NCBI RefSeq assembly: GCF_001424165.1
Contig: NZ_LMOJ01000012.1
Span: 248,863 to 312,862 of the forward strand
Reading direction: 5' to 3'
Length of the DNA: 64,000 nt
DNA from: Massilia sp. Leaf139
Lineage (GTDB): Bacteria; Pseudomonadota; Gammaproteobacteria; Burkholderiales; Burkholderiaceae_D
Positions within the stretch are counted from its first letter, which is position 1, and every line of letters starts with the position of its first letter. Below, piece by piece: positions 16,967 through 27,556 of the stretch. The notes under the pieces are model-generated. The model did no database searches. It had not been told where the DNA came from and saw only the letters and a list, made by a program, of their open reading frames with translations. The translations under genes were made by a program, and so were the position numbers.

Positions 16967-18046
16967 TTATTGCTTGCGTTGGGAGATGATCTGGTCGCCC
17001 CGGGTAGTCGGCGCGCTGATGGTGATCGAGGTACGCCCTGGTTCGGCCGGTTTCGCCGCCTGGACGGCCTGGGCGGCCTGGGCCGCTTCCGCCGCCTGGG
17101 CCAGCTTGGCGACGCGTTCCAGGGCCGCGCCCGGATCCTGCGACGGCGGCACCGCCAGTTCGGAGACGATCTTGTCGCCCCTGCCGCCGACGATGAACTC
17201 GATGCCGGCATCGCGCCGGCGCAGGCCGCCGCCGCCCATGACGTCGGGGCCGCGCAGCGTGGCCTGGCGGATGGTGGCGCGATCCTGGCCGCCGCGCAGC
17301 ACGACGCGGTAGGAGCCGAGCTTCTGGCCCATCATCAGGCGCGCCGCCTGCTGCGGCGTCACCAGCAGCGTGACCGTGTCGTAGCCGCGCTCGCGGCCGT
17401 CGACCTCGCCCGGCCGCACCATCTTGTCGAGCGCCGGCCCGTCGCTGCGGGTCACGTCGTAGAACTCGGTGCCGGTGGCGAGCACCACCATGTCCTGCAT
17501 GTACAGGCTGACCTGTTCGCTGTTGCCGTCGGCCTTGCTGAGCAGGTAGATGTCGATGCGGTGGTTCGGCCGCAAGGTCTGGGCGATCGAGTTGACGTTG
17601 TCGATGTCGATCGTCAGCGCGCGCTGGCCGGCCGGCAGTACAGTGGCGACGTCGCGCACCTCCGGCATCTGCAGGTCGGTCACACGCAGCGGACGGCCGC
17701 GCATCACCGGCCGCGCCAGCTTCATGCCCTGCATCGATTCGAAGTCCGAGGCCAGCACGGTGTCCGGATACACGAGGTCTTCCTCGACCGGGCGCGAGAC
17801 GAAGGTGTCGAGGCTGAGCACGGTGCCGACCGGCGCGTCGGCCATCGGCACGGCCACCTGCACCAGGCGCGGCCCGCCGCTCTTGCCGCTGGCGGCGATT
17901 TCGGCCTTCATTGCCGCTTCGCGCTGCTGCAGGTACTTCAATGCCATCCAGGCGACGCCGCCGGCGAGCACGGCGGCGATCATCACCAGAACCAGCGGAT
18001 TCTTGAGCCCGGACTTGACCCGGTTGACGGTATGGGGGGGTGCCAT
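16967..18046 (-). CDS. cpaB: Tad pilus periplasmic assembly protein CpaB/RcpC
   Basis: A 359-residue protein. A single N-terminal membrane anchor lies at about 17-36. A SAF domain follows (about 60-125: VQVAVPMADAPVGTVLS), then the RcpC/CpaB domain (ALTIDIDNVNSIAQTLRPN, about 145-165). The C-terminal 70 residues are rich in Ala and Gln. It is thought to link platform and secretin in the periplasm. The ATG at 18046 has AAGGAG 8 bp upstream. It is 14 bp from the 55-residue pilin-like gene. Confidence 0.9.
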   Translation of the reverse strand: MAPPHTVNRVKSGLKNPLVLVMIAAVLAGGVAWMALKYLQQREAAMKAEIAASGKSGGPRLVQVAVPMADAPVGTVLSLDTFVSRPVEEDLVYPDTVLASDFESMQGMKLARPVMRGRPLRVTDLQMPEVRDVATVLPAGQRALTIDIDNVNSIAQTLRPNHRIDIYLLSKADGNSEQVSLYMQDMVVLATGTEFYDVTRSDGPALDKMVRPGEVDGRERGYDTVTLLVTPQQAARLMMGQKLGSYRVVLRGGQDRATIRQATLRGPDVMGGGGLRRRDAGIEFIVGGRGDKIVSELAVPPSQDPGAALERVAKLAQAAEAAQAAQAVQAAKPAEPGRTSITISAPTTRGDQIISQRKQ

Positions 18047-18060
18047 GAAACTCCTTGACG

Positions 18061-18228
18061 TTACGGTGTGACGGAAATCGCGTACGAATACGCTGCAAAA
18101 TAATCCTTGATGGCCTGGATCACCTCGACCACCGGCGCGGGCCCGAAGGCGCTCACCACCAGCACGACGACGCAGAACGCGAGCACCACGAGGTACTCGG
18201 TCGAGGCCTGGCCGCGCATCGCCTTCAC
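18061..18228 (-). CDS. Very small TadE-like pilin (55 residues)
   Basis: Begins VKAMRGQASTEYLVVLAF, with the RGQ-ASTEY pattern of TadE-type prepilins, then a hydrophobic helix and only about 25 further residues. The GTG at 18228 overlaps the preceding stop (GTGA); an ATG three codons later is an alternative start. It is far shorter than the other TadE-like proteins of this operon and close in size to a Flp major pilin. It may be a minor or tip subunit. Easily missed because of its length. Confidence 0.7.
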   Translation of the reverse strand: MKAMRGQASTEYLVVLAFCVVVLVVSAFGPAPVVEVIQAIKDYFAAYSYAISVTP

Positions 18229-18881
18229 AGGCTCTCCGCCTGGTTGACCACGATATGGGTCTCCATGTCGCGCCAGAGGACGACCTCGATGCGCTCGCGG
18301 CCGCGCTGGGCGCTGACGACCATGGCGTTCTCGCGTCCGCTGCGAGGCGCGGCGTCGGCGCGCACGCTGCTCCAGTTGTCGTCCTGCAGGCGGCGCATGT
18401 AGAAGGCGCGCAGGGCCTCGACCGGCTGGCTGGAGACGAGGGCGGCGATCGTGCCGCGGCGGCCGTCGTCCTCGCGGCTGCTGACGCTCGAGAGCACGCG
18501 CGCGCCGGGCGGCGCCAGCGGCGCGCGGACGGCCACGGGTTTGAGCGGATTGACCGCGAAGAAGCCCTTGGCCTTGCCGCTGTCGGCCAGCTGCAGCGTG
18601 GCCAGGCAGCGCTCGCCCAGCGCCGAGACGATGTTCCAGCTGCCGGCGCGGTTGCGCTTGACGTCGAAGCCCTCTTCCCGCCAGGTGCGCTCGACGCGGT
18701 CGAGCACCGCCGCGGCGGGTTCGGCACCTTCGACCATCAGGATCGACAGGTTCATGCTGTCGACGCGGACGCCCTCGCCGACGACGGTCGGCTTGAGGCC
18801 GGCGGGAACGCGTTCCGGGCAGGCGCCGGCCAGCAGCGGCAGGAAGGCGGACAGGACGGGGATCAGTCGAACCTTGTTCAT
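18225..18881 (-). CDS. Exported protein of unknown function in the Tad operon
   Basis: A 218-residue protein with an N-terminal hydrophobic signal (about 1-21) followed by Cys at residue 21; the site LLAGAC is not a canonical lipobox, so lipoprotein status is uncertain. The mature part has mixed alpha/beta character with SILMVEGAEPAAAVLDRVER and SSREDDGRRGTIAALVSS. I do not recognise the family. Both ends overlap neighbours (ATGA with the TadE-like gene, GTGA with the small pilin), so it belongs to the pilus operon. It occupies the place where other Tad loci carry RcpB or TadD-type lipoproteins, but I see no homology to those. Confidence 0.7.
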   Translation of the reverse strand: MNKVRLIPVLSAFLPLLAGACPERVPAGLKPTVVGEGVRVDSMNLSILMVEGAEPAAAVLDRVERTWREEGFDVKRNRAGSWNIVSALGERCLATLQLADSGKAKGFFAVNPLKPVAVRAPLAPPGARVLSSVSSREDDGRRGTIAALVSSQPVEALRAFYMRRLQDDNWSSVRADAAPRSGRENAMVVSAQRGRERIEVVLWRDMETHIVVNQAESL

Positions 18882-19729
18882 CGCAGGCGATCCCCCGGCA
18901 CGACATCGGGCGCGATCTTGCCCAGTTCGACGTCGGGCACGTCCGTGTCCCAAGCCTTGATGCCGGCGCCGACCACCCGGTCGATCGCCTTGCCGAGCCC
19001 TTGGGCCGTCGGCACCGACTGCGCGACCATGTCGCGCGTGCCGCGCGAGCCGTTGGCGCCCCAGGTATTCGAGACGATGCCGCCGGTCGCCTTGAAATCG
19101 AGCCCGCGCCACTGCGCAATCCAGACGCCGTCGCGCGGCCACAGGCGCTGGTAGGCCTGGCTGTCGCGCGCGACCTCGCGCAGCGACACGGTGGCCACGG
19201 CCATGGTGTCGGACGGCACCGGCGGCACCAGGCTGCCGGTCATCGAAGGCGGCAGCGGTACTGCGCCGATCACGTCCAGCGCTGTACCCGAGGCGTCGCG
19301 CGGGGGCCGGCTGTTGGCGATGCCGGTGCTGGCCTGGTCGAACTGGCGCAGGAAGGGAACATGCGCGTTGTCGTGCCAGAGCGGGTCGGTGCCGTTGGCG
19401 AAAGTGGTGGCGTTCTTGTCGGTGTCGGCGATCACGCTGACATTGCGCGAGCGGTCGTTGAAGACACGCATCGCCAGTTCGGCATGGATCTGGCTGGCGC
19501 TCTTGCGGTTCGGCGCATTGATGGTGTCGAACTGGCCGCCGCCCTCGTACCAGACGGTGCGTTCCCAGGCGGCGTAGCGCGAACCCATGTTGGTGGTGTG
19601 CTGGACGTCGAGGAACTTGCCAAGGGCGACCACGGCGAGGAAGAGCGGCACCAGGAAGAACAGCCCGGCGACGATCATCTCGACCAGGGCCTGGCCGCGC
19701 TGGCGGCGCTTGTATCCGTGGTTTCTCAT
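18878..19729 (-). CDS. TadE-like pseudopilin (first copy)
   Basis: A 283-residue protein with a basic leader (KRRQRGQALVEM, residues 7-18), a hydrophobic helix (about 19-40) and a large periplasmic/extracellular domain rich in Asn, Asp and aromatic residues. The G-Q-A-L-V-E arrangement is the TadE/TadF prepilin-peptidase type. It directly abuts the TadG-like stop with no gap. It probably acts as a minor pilin or initiator of fibre assembly. Confidence 0.8.
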   Translation of the reverse strand: MRNHGYKRRQRGQALVEMIVAGLFFLVPLFLAVVALGKFLDVQHTTNMGSRYAAWERTVWYEGGGQFDTINAPNRKSASQIHAELAMRVFNDRSRNVSVIADTDKNATTFANGTDPLWHDNAHVPFLRQFDQASTGIANSRPPRDASGTALDVIGAVPLPPSMTGSLVPPVPSDTMAVATVSLREVARDSQAYQRLWPRDGVWIAQWRGLDFKATGGIVSNTWGANGSRGTRDMVAQSVPTAQGLGKAIDRVVGAGIKAWDTDVPDVELGKIAPDVVPGDRLR

Positions 19730-21274
19730 TTACTGTGCTCCCTGGGAGGCGTTGCGTTCGCCCTCGGTGCGGTCGCGCAGGCGCGCCTGCCAGTAGGGGT
19801 TGAACAGGCTCGCCATTTCGGTGCGGTTGTCGGCGCGCTTCCAGCCGGTGCGGGTAAAGGCGCTCGAGTCCCGGTTCGGCCGGTAGAAGAAGGCGTGCGC
19901 CGAAGACAGCGTGCGCATGCTGCTGCCCTTCATCTGCGGGTCGAGGCGGATATTGGTGGCGCCGCCGAGGAAGGTCGACGAGGTGCGCACGCTGGCCTGG
20001 CCGCGCTCGACCTCGATCGTGAGCGGCATCTGGCCGCCATTGAGTTCGAAGGACTGGTTCGCGGGCTTGATGAAGTCGGCGATGTCGCGGTAGGTCGGCT
20101 GCAGGCCGCCCTGCGCATCGAGCGTCGTGCCCGGCCCGTTGCGGTAGCGCCGGCCGGCCGGTGTCGGCACGCCCGTCAGGGCGCCGCCGTACTGGCGCGC
20201 CGCCGCCGGATTGCCGGAGAAACCGTTGCGGTCGTTGTAAGGGCCGCCTCTTCCCGCGACGGCGCCGCCCGATCCGCCCTGGCCGTGGGTACGGCTCGGA
20301 TCGCGCAGGCTCCGGAACACCGGCACCGGCACCTTGCCGATCATGTACAGGCAGCCGTAGCTGCCGCTGCCCTGGGTCGCGTCGAGCGCCAGCCAGCGCT
20401 TCTTGTCGGCGCTCAGGAGCGTGCCGCCGCGGTGCTTGAAGCTGAATGTGGTCCACAGCGGGCGGCCGCCCTTGCAGTACGAGGCCTTGGTCGCGCTTGT
20501 CCAGCGCGGCAGCGGCGTCGAGCGGCGGTCGCGGACGAATTCGTCGGTCGATTCGGCGTTCACGACGACGTTGGCGAAGCGGTTGGCGGCGTTCGAGTTG
20601 TCGTTGGCGGAATGCTCTTTCGTGTAATCGTTGCGCCACTTGTCGCGCTGGGCGACGGTGGTGCCGAGCTGGAAGGCGCCGGTGCTCACGCCTGCTTGTG
20701 CATCGTTCTGCTTGACGACGTCGTCGACCACCAGCATGACGCTGTCGGCCGTGACCGCATGGTGGGTCTGCTGCGCCTTTTCGAACGCACGGATCAGTTT
20801 ATCGATGGACTGGACGGCGGTCGCCGACATCTGGCGGTAGGCCGTGTTGACGGAGGTGATCGCGAGCGGCGGCGGGATCGCCCTGATCGCGAACCAGGCG
20901 GGAGCGGCCACGGGGATCCGGGCCTGATCCGACTGCACGCGGTCGTTCATGCGGTTGCGGGTGCTGGCCGCATCCTCGAGATAGGATTGAAGGCTGATCA
21001 GCTGCGCGACGGCGACCTGGTTGGCCACCATCGCGCGGTTGGCATAGGCGGAGAAATTGTGGTCCCGGGCGAGCATCACGGCGCCGCTGTAGGCGCCGGC
21101 GTCGGCCGCGTTCTGCAGCTGGGTCTTGGTGTTGGCCAGCATGCCGCTGTTGAACAGCAGCAGGCAGGCCAGGGCCGCGGCGCCCGCGAGGAGCAGGCAC
21201 AGGATGAGTGCCTGTCCACCGGATTTTGCGATTGCCGTCTTCATGCCGCCACTGCCTGGAACCACGATTCCCAT
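19730..21274 (-). CDS. TadG-like Flp pilus assembly protein
   Basis: A 514-residue protein with an N-terminal hydrophobic helix (GGQALILCLLLAGAAALACL) followed by TQLQNAADAGAYSGAVMLA, the TadG/putative-pilus-assembly signature. The remainder is a large extracytoplasmic domain with Gly-rich patches. The start shown (ATG at 21274) is 3 bp past the pilin stop; an internal ATG at 21244 (MKTAIAKSGG) is equally good and would give 504 residues. Neither has a clear Shine-Dalgarno site, so coupling to the pilin gene is likely. Confidence 0.78.
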   Translation of the reverse strand: MGIVVPGSGGMKTAIAKSGGQALILCLLLAGAAALACLLLFNSGMLANTKTQLQNAADAGAYSGAVMLARDHNFSAYANRAMVANQVAVAQLISLQSYLEDAASTRNRMNDRVQSDQARIPVAAPAWFAIRAIPPPLAITSVNTAYRQMSATAVQSIDKLIRAFEKAQQTHHAVTADSVMLVVDDVVKQNDAQAGVSTGAFQLGTTVAQRDKWRNDYTKEHSANDNSNAANRFANVVVNAESTDEFVRDRRSTPLPRWTSATKASYCKGGRPLWTTFSFKHRGGTLLSADKKRWLALDATQGSGSYGCLYMIGKVPVPVFRSLRDPSRTHGQGGSGGAVAGRGGPYNDRNGFSGNPAAARQYGGALTGVPTPAGRRYRNGPGTTLDAQGGLQPTYRDIADFIKPANQSFELNGGQMPLTIEVERGQASVRTSSTFLGGATNIRLDPQMKGSSMRTLSSAHAFFYRPNRDSSAFTRTGWKRADNRTEMASLFNPYWQARLRDRTEGERNASQGAQ

Positions 21275-21277
21275 CGA

Positions 21278-21616
21278 TCAGCCGCCGGCGCCGCCGCCGC
21301 CCGCGCCGCCACCACCAGCACCGCCGCCGCCGGCAGCGCCTGCGCTCTGATCGTTTTCCTTGTTGTAGGCCGACATGCCTTTGACCTTGTCCGCACGGGT
21401 CGCCGAATCGCCCGAGGCCTTGCCCGCTGCGGCAACCTGATCCTTGGCGTCGTTACCCGAAATCTCCTTGGCCAGGCCGGCGGTCTGGTTGCGGACGGTC
21501 TGGCCGAAGGTGCTGTAGACGCCGATGGCGGCCACGGCGATCAGGGCGACGATGATGACGTATTCCATCATCCCCTGGCCCCGTTGTTTGCGTTTGAGTT
21601 TGAAATTGAATTGCAT
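21278..21616 (-). CDS. flp: Flp-type pilin with Gly-rich tail
   Basis: A 112-residue prepilin. The leader MQFNFKLKRKQRG ends at a likely prepilin-peptidase site, giving a mature start QGMMEYVIIVALIAVAA with Glu at +5 and Tyr at +6, as in Flp pilins. After the hydrophobic helix comes a charged Ala/Lys/Asp region and then a tail of three GGGGA units, unlike ordinary Flp pilins (about 55-75 residues). The ATG at 21616 follows AAGGAGA. It is downstream of its paralogue flp (21704) across a stem-loop. Confidence 0.88.
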   Translation of the reverse strand: MQFNFKLKRKQRGQGMMEYVIIVALIAVAAIGVYSTFGQTVRNQTAGLAKEISGNDAKDQVAAAGKASGDSATRADKVKGMSAYNKENDQSAGAAGGGGAGGGGAGGGGAGG

Positions 21617-21650
21617 GAAGTTCTCCTTTGATTGGACGATGGACACTGCA

Positions 21651-21693
21651 TTAACCGGGAGACCGCCCGTCCTGGTTCGGCTCCCGCTGTTAA
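21651..21693 (-). other. Stem-loop between the two pilin genes
   Basis: CGGGAG/CTCCCG and TTAAC/GTTAA pair with a two-base bulge. No T-run follows, so it is more likely an RNA processing or stability element, or partial attenuator, than a full terminator. Such elements let pilins be made in excess of downstream assembly proteins. Confidence 0.4.
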
Positions 21694-21703
21694 TCCTTGC
21701 TGT

Positions 21704-21985
21704 TTATTGCGACGCCTGGCTCTTTTCCTGGTCATTGGCATAGGCGTATCCGGCCATGCCCTGTTTCTTCGGATCGTTGGCGCGGCCAGCGGCCGCATTG
21801 GCGGCGTCGAGCGCTTTTTCGGTCGATGCCTTGGTGCCCGAAATTTCCTGGGCCATGCCGGCGGTCTGGACGCGCACCGTGCGGCCGAAAGCGGAATAGA
21901 TACCGATTGCCGCCACTGCGATCAGGGCGACGATGATCACGTACTCCATCATTCCCTGGCCCCTTTGATATGGAAATCGTTTCAT
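21704..21985 (-). CDS. flp: Flp-type pilin (first gene of the Tad operon)
   Basis: A 93-residue prepilin. Leader MKRFPYQRG, then QGMMEYVIIVALIAVAAIGIY with the Flp Glu+5/Tyr+6 pattern. The helix and the following RTVRVQTAGMAQEISG are nearly identical to the paralogue, while the C-terminal half differs and lacks the Gly-rich tail. I prefer the ATG at 21985; a GTG at 22000 would add five residues. As the promoter-proximal gene it is probably the main pilin. Confidence 0.88.
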   Translation of the reverse strand: MKRFPYQRGQGMMEYVIIVALIAVAAIGIYSAFGRTVRVQTAGMAQEISGTKASTEKALDAANAAAGRANDPKKQGMAGYAYANDQEKSQASQ

Positions 21986-22496
21986 TTCACGCTCGCTCAC
22001 GAAATAGGATGGTGGGTTTTGTCGTACCGACTAGCTCGACACGGGAGAATGTTATCGACAAAGGGCGCGTGAGAATTTCACATTTCGATTTCCCGACTGT
22101 TTGTTTTTATTAATAACTCAGCGGTAATCGATTAATATTTCCGAGGCGAATCTAGGATTATTCCTAGGATACTCAGCACTTTCCTATGAAAACAAGGCAG
22201 CAACTAGCCAATTGCGGGCCGAATTCTTGTTTTATCTGAACAAGAGTTTTATATAGGAAATTTTCTTTCTGGAATTTACAATGTAAAAAAGATGCGTTTT
22301 CCGTGTTATTTGCACAACAATGTGAATTAAATCGCATTGTCAATGGTGCGCGGCCTAAGCGACATGCATGGAAAAACATCGAATCTCAGCCATAAAAGTG
22401 ACAATTCGAGAGAATGTAACAAGGCCGATGTGGTCGCATATGGTGTATTGATAGGTGTGTTTTGAATGAATCGGCACAGCAGATAAGGTGCAGGCA
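21986..22496. promoter_or_regulatory. AT-rich leader region of the Tad pilus operon
   Basis: About 510 bases without a credible gene, clearly AT-rich between 22080 and 22400 compared with the flanks. It must contain the operon promoter on the minus strand. A short palindrome CTAGGATTATTCCTAG lies at about 22152-22167. I could not assign a specific sigma-factor site. Confidence 0.45.
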
Positions 22497-22524
22497 TAAA
22501 AAAAGCCGCGGTTTAACGCGGCTT
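22497..22524 (-). terminator. Rho-independent terminator of the OmpA-family gene
   Basis: On the minus strand AAGCCGCG/CGCGGCTT form a perfect 8-bp stem with a 6-base loop, followed by a run of seven T. It lies 20 bp past the stop at 22544. Confidence 0.88.
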
Positions 22525-22543
22525 CGATATTCAAAAAAACGGA

Positions 22544-23518
22544 TTAACGAACGACGAGTTCCACCCGGCGGTTCCTGGCCCGCCCTTCTTCGCTGGTATT
22601 GGCCGAGACCGGCGCAAAGCTGGCGACGCCGCGCGCGCTCAGCCGGCCGGCGGGAACGCCGTATTTGCCGCTCAGCGCTTCCACGACGGCCTGGGCGCGC
22701 TTTTGCGACAGCGCCAGGTTGGCGTCGATATCGCCCTGGTTGTCGGTATGACCGACGATCAGCACCTTCATCGCCGGCTCGGCCTTCAGGGCCTCCGCCA
22801 TGCTTTGCAGTTGCGGCGCCGAGTCCTCGCGCAGCACCGCCTTGTTGGTATCGAAATGCACCCCGTACAGGGCGATCTTGCCGTCGCGCTGGAGGCCGGC
22901 GCCGATCGCCTTGGCGTCGACCGTGACCTTGCCCAGTGCCGCCTGCGCCGGCTCGACGATCTGGACGAACTGCTCCACGCGCCCATTGCCCGCGAGGGCG
23001 ACCTGGACATGGGTGTACCCTGCCCCGACTTGCTTGCGCGCGCTGATGTAGTGGAAAGCCGGCTGGTTGCCGCTATTGAAAATCGAGGAGACCCGTGCGT
23101 CGAACATGGCCCATTTGGTCTGTTCCGGGAAATCCTTCACCATTCTCTGGACGCCGAGTTTTTCGCATTGCGCCGTTTCGCAGCTGAACATCGTTTCGAA
23201 GCCGGCCGCCTGCAGGGCATGCACGTAATTGCGGTGAATCTCGAGCGCGCTGCCGCCTTCGGGCACCCAATACATGCGGTTGGCGACCTTTCCTTCGATC
23301 CGGCGCAGCACCGGCTTGTCCTTTTCGCGGTCGACGATTTGCACCGGCGCCAGCGGGACTTCGCCATAACTGTAAAGGAGCGAACCCTGATAACGGGACA
23401 GCAGCGGATGATCCTTGCCGCCCTTGATGTCTTTCAGGGGCGGCGCCGCCGATACCGCCATGGCGGCGGACAAAATAAAAACGGCGGCAATACAGCGGGA
23501 AGCAAAAGCGTATTTCAT
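22544..23518 (-). CDS. OmpA-family protein with DUF4892-like N-terminal domain
   Basis: A 324-residue exported protein. Signal peptide about 1-24 (ends AVSA). The N-terminal domain (about 30-200: SRYQGSLLYSYGEVPLA, RNYVHALQAAGFETMFSC) resembles DUF4892 proteins. The C-terminal domain (about 220-324) is a classical OmpA peptidoglycan-binding domain with VHFDTNKAVL, GHTDNQG and NRRVELVV. It would tether an outer-membrane or periplasmic function to the cell wall. The ATG at 23518 follows CAGGTT; earlier in-frame starts lack a signal peptide. Monocistronic, with its own terminator. Confidence 0.88.
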   Translation of the reverse strand: MKYAFASRCIAAVFILSAAMAVSAAPPLKDIKGGKDHPLLSRYQGSLLYSYGEVPLAPVQIVDREKDKPVLRRIEGKVANRMYWVPEGGSALEIHRNYVHALQAAGFETMFSCETAQCEKLGVQRMVKDFPEQTKWAMFDARVSSIFNSGNQPAFHYISARKQVGAGYTHVQVALAGNGRVEQFVQIVEPAQAALGKVTVDAKAIGAGLQRDGKIALYGVHFDTNKAVLREDSAPQLQSMAEALKAEPAMKVLIVGHTDNQGDIDANLALSQKRAQAVVEALSGKYGVPAGRLSARGVASFAPVSANTSEEGRARNRRVELVVR

Positions 23519-23631
23519 CGTGAATAACCTGGCGGCCAGGCGGCGGTGGATAATGCCCAGCATTCTAAAGGCGTTTATCTGCGCACGATTCGGGGATGCG
23601 CCAAATGACCCGCCGCGCATGGTTACGCAGA

Positions 23632-23738
23632 TAAGAGCGCCTAACAAAATGTTCAGAGCAAGGCCCGACGACGAAGACAGTACGAATGTACGACAAGGAG
23701 CTGCAACGCTGCTATGGACGTTTTGTTAGGCGCTCTAA
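23632..23738. repeat. 107-bp palindrome-ended repeat, copy A
   Basis: Begins TAAGAGCGCCTAACAAAA and ends TTTTGTTAGGCGCTCTAA, which are near-perfect inverted ends. The interior shares AAGGC, CGAAGACAGTA, GTACG-CAAGG and GCTGCAACGC with copy B (26776-26882), which has exactly the same length and orientation. The inner stem bases differ between the copies but mostly still pair, which points to selection on a folded structure or a mobile MITE-like origin. Confidence 0.85.
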
Positions 23739-23742
23739 ACCG

Positions 23743-23772
23743 GCAAAAAAAACGGCCGGAATATCCGGCCGT
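23743..23772 (-). terminator. Rho-independent terminator of secA
   Basis: Minus-strand stem ACGGCCGG/CCGGCCGT with loop ATATT, followed by a run of eight T, 22 bp past the secA stop. Confidence 0.9.
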
Positions 23773-23794
23773 CTTCGTCACGAACAACGCAGGC

Positions 23795-26575
<2,781 letters not shown>

Positions 26576-26933
26576 GCTAAGTTTCTTAAAAAGACGCCGC
26601 AAAAAAGAGCCCGGAATGTATCAAAAAAGATACCTACCTAAGACCGACGGTGGCATAAAGCGAATGATTTTATCATGCGATGCGGCCACACTTGGGGATG
26701 ATAGGCAGGATAACAAGTATCGTGCCCGAAAGAATGTTGCCATTTTGCCTTGCCCGCGACGGATTGGCACGCGCTTAAGAGCACCTAACAAAACTGTCAG
26801 GGCAAGGCGCAGCGCCGAAGACAGTAAAAAGGTACGGCAAGGCGCTGCAACGCAGCCATGGCAGTTTTGTTAGGCGCTCTAAGGCGCTTATGGTATGTTG
26901 CGGCCTTCAAGACCCCATTCTTTTCCCCCTCCG
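26576..26933. promoter_or_regulatory. Divergent control region between secA and dciA
   Basis: Contains 358 bases without a gene. The left third is AT-rich and should hold the secA promoter. The right part is largely the repeat copy B (26776-26882), ending about 50 bp before the dciA start. No secM-like arrest gene is visible. Confidence 0.5.
26776..26882. repeat. 107-bp palindrome-ended repeat, copy B
   Basis: Starts TAAGAGCACCTAACAAAACT and ends AGTTTTGTTAGGCGCTCTAA. Inverted ends match over about 20 bp. Same length and orientation as copy A, so the two copies bracket secA as direct repeats. Confidence 0.85.
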
Positions 26934-27404
26934 ATGCACATCTACGGCACCCGCAACCGTCCCACGTCCTTCGAGGCGACCAGCTTCCTGCGTTCGAACG
27001 AGCGCATGGCCAGCCTGCTACCGGCGGCGATGCGCATGGCCGACCTGCAGCGCGACGTCGGCATGGCGCTGCCGGCGATCGCGGGCAATTGCGACGTGCT
27101 TTCTTTCCAGGAAGGCGTGCTGACCCTGGCCGTGCCCAGCTCGGCCGTCGCGGCGCGCCTGAAGCAGCAATTGCCGAAGCTGCAAAGCACCCTGCTCGCG
27201 CGCGGCTGGCAGGTGAATGCGACGCGGCTGAAAGTGCAGGTGACGCGGGCGATGCCGCAGCGGGTGGAAACGCGCGTGCTCGAACTGCCGCCGACGGCGG
27301 TGGATGCGTTCGAGGAGCTGGGGGAGAGTTTGCCGGATACGCCGCAGAATGCGGCGTTGGTGGCGGCGGTCAAGCGCTTGGCCGCGAAGCGGCGCGGCGG
27401 GTGA
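26934..27404 (+). CDS. dciA: DciA-type DUF721 protein (replicative helicase loader)
   Basis: A 156-residue protein of the DUF721 family. DciA interacts with DnaB and promotes helicase loading in bacteria lacking DnaC. The DUF721 core lies at about 25-105, with VLTLAVPSSAVAARLKQQL the most typical stretch. The N-terminal part is short and basic and the C-terminal part is a charged helix. The ATG at 26934 was chosen because the short upstream extension is Pro-rich and unlike the family. No strong ribosome site is visible. Gene order lpxC-dciA-secA is common in betaproteobacteria. Confidence 0.85.
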   Translation: MHIYGTRNRPTSFEATSFLRSNERMASLLPAAMRMADLQRDVGMALPAIAGNCDVLSFQEGVLTLAVPSSAVAARLKQQLPKLQSTLLARGWQVNATRLKVQVTRAMPQRVETRVLELPPTAVDAFEELGESLPDTPQNAALVAAVKRLAAKRRGG

Positions 27405-27438
27405 TCGAACGGTGAACGCGGGCATGCCCCTTGAACCC

Positions 27439-27465
27439 GTCATTGATGCCATTGGCATCAATGAC
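27439..27465. terminator. Perfect hairpin between convergent dciA and lpxC
   Basis: GTCATTGATGCC and GGCATCAATGAC form a 12-bp perfect stem with loop ATT. There is no T-run on either side, so it could be a weak bidirectional terminator or an mRNA stabilising hairpin. Nearby 27519-27535 contains a GTAGGGCGGGCATGCCCGC palindrome. Confidence 0.5.
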
Positions 27466-27556
27466 CCCGTACGTTACACAACGGTTCCATGAACTTGCAA
27501 CGGACGGTGGTGCACCGTAGGGCGGGCATGCCCGCGTAACGGCGCTTGAACACCTG

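Noticed and set aside
15432..18098. A single open frame of 888 codons spanning two pilus genes
   Set aside because: Only the segment from 16937 downward has secretin features and a signal peptide. The upstream part is an out-of-frame shadow of cpaB in GC-rich DNA.
22173..22379. 68-codon open frame in the region upstream of the pilus operon
   Set aside because: No ribosome site, composition unlike a protein, and it lies in AT-rich leader DNA.
23632..23738. 107-bp repeat considered as a true integron attC site
   Set aside because: Ends are attC-like, but there is no integrase or cassette array, and the inverted ends extend beyond the attC core to the element borders. Kept only as an alternative idea.
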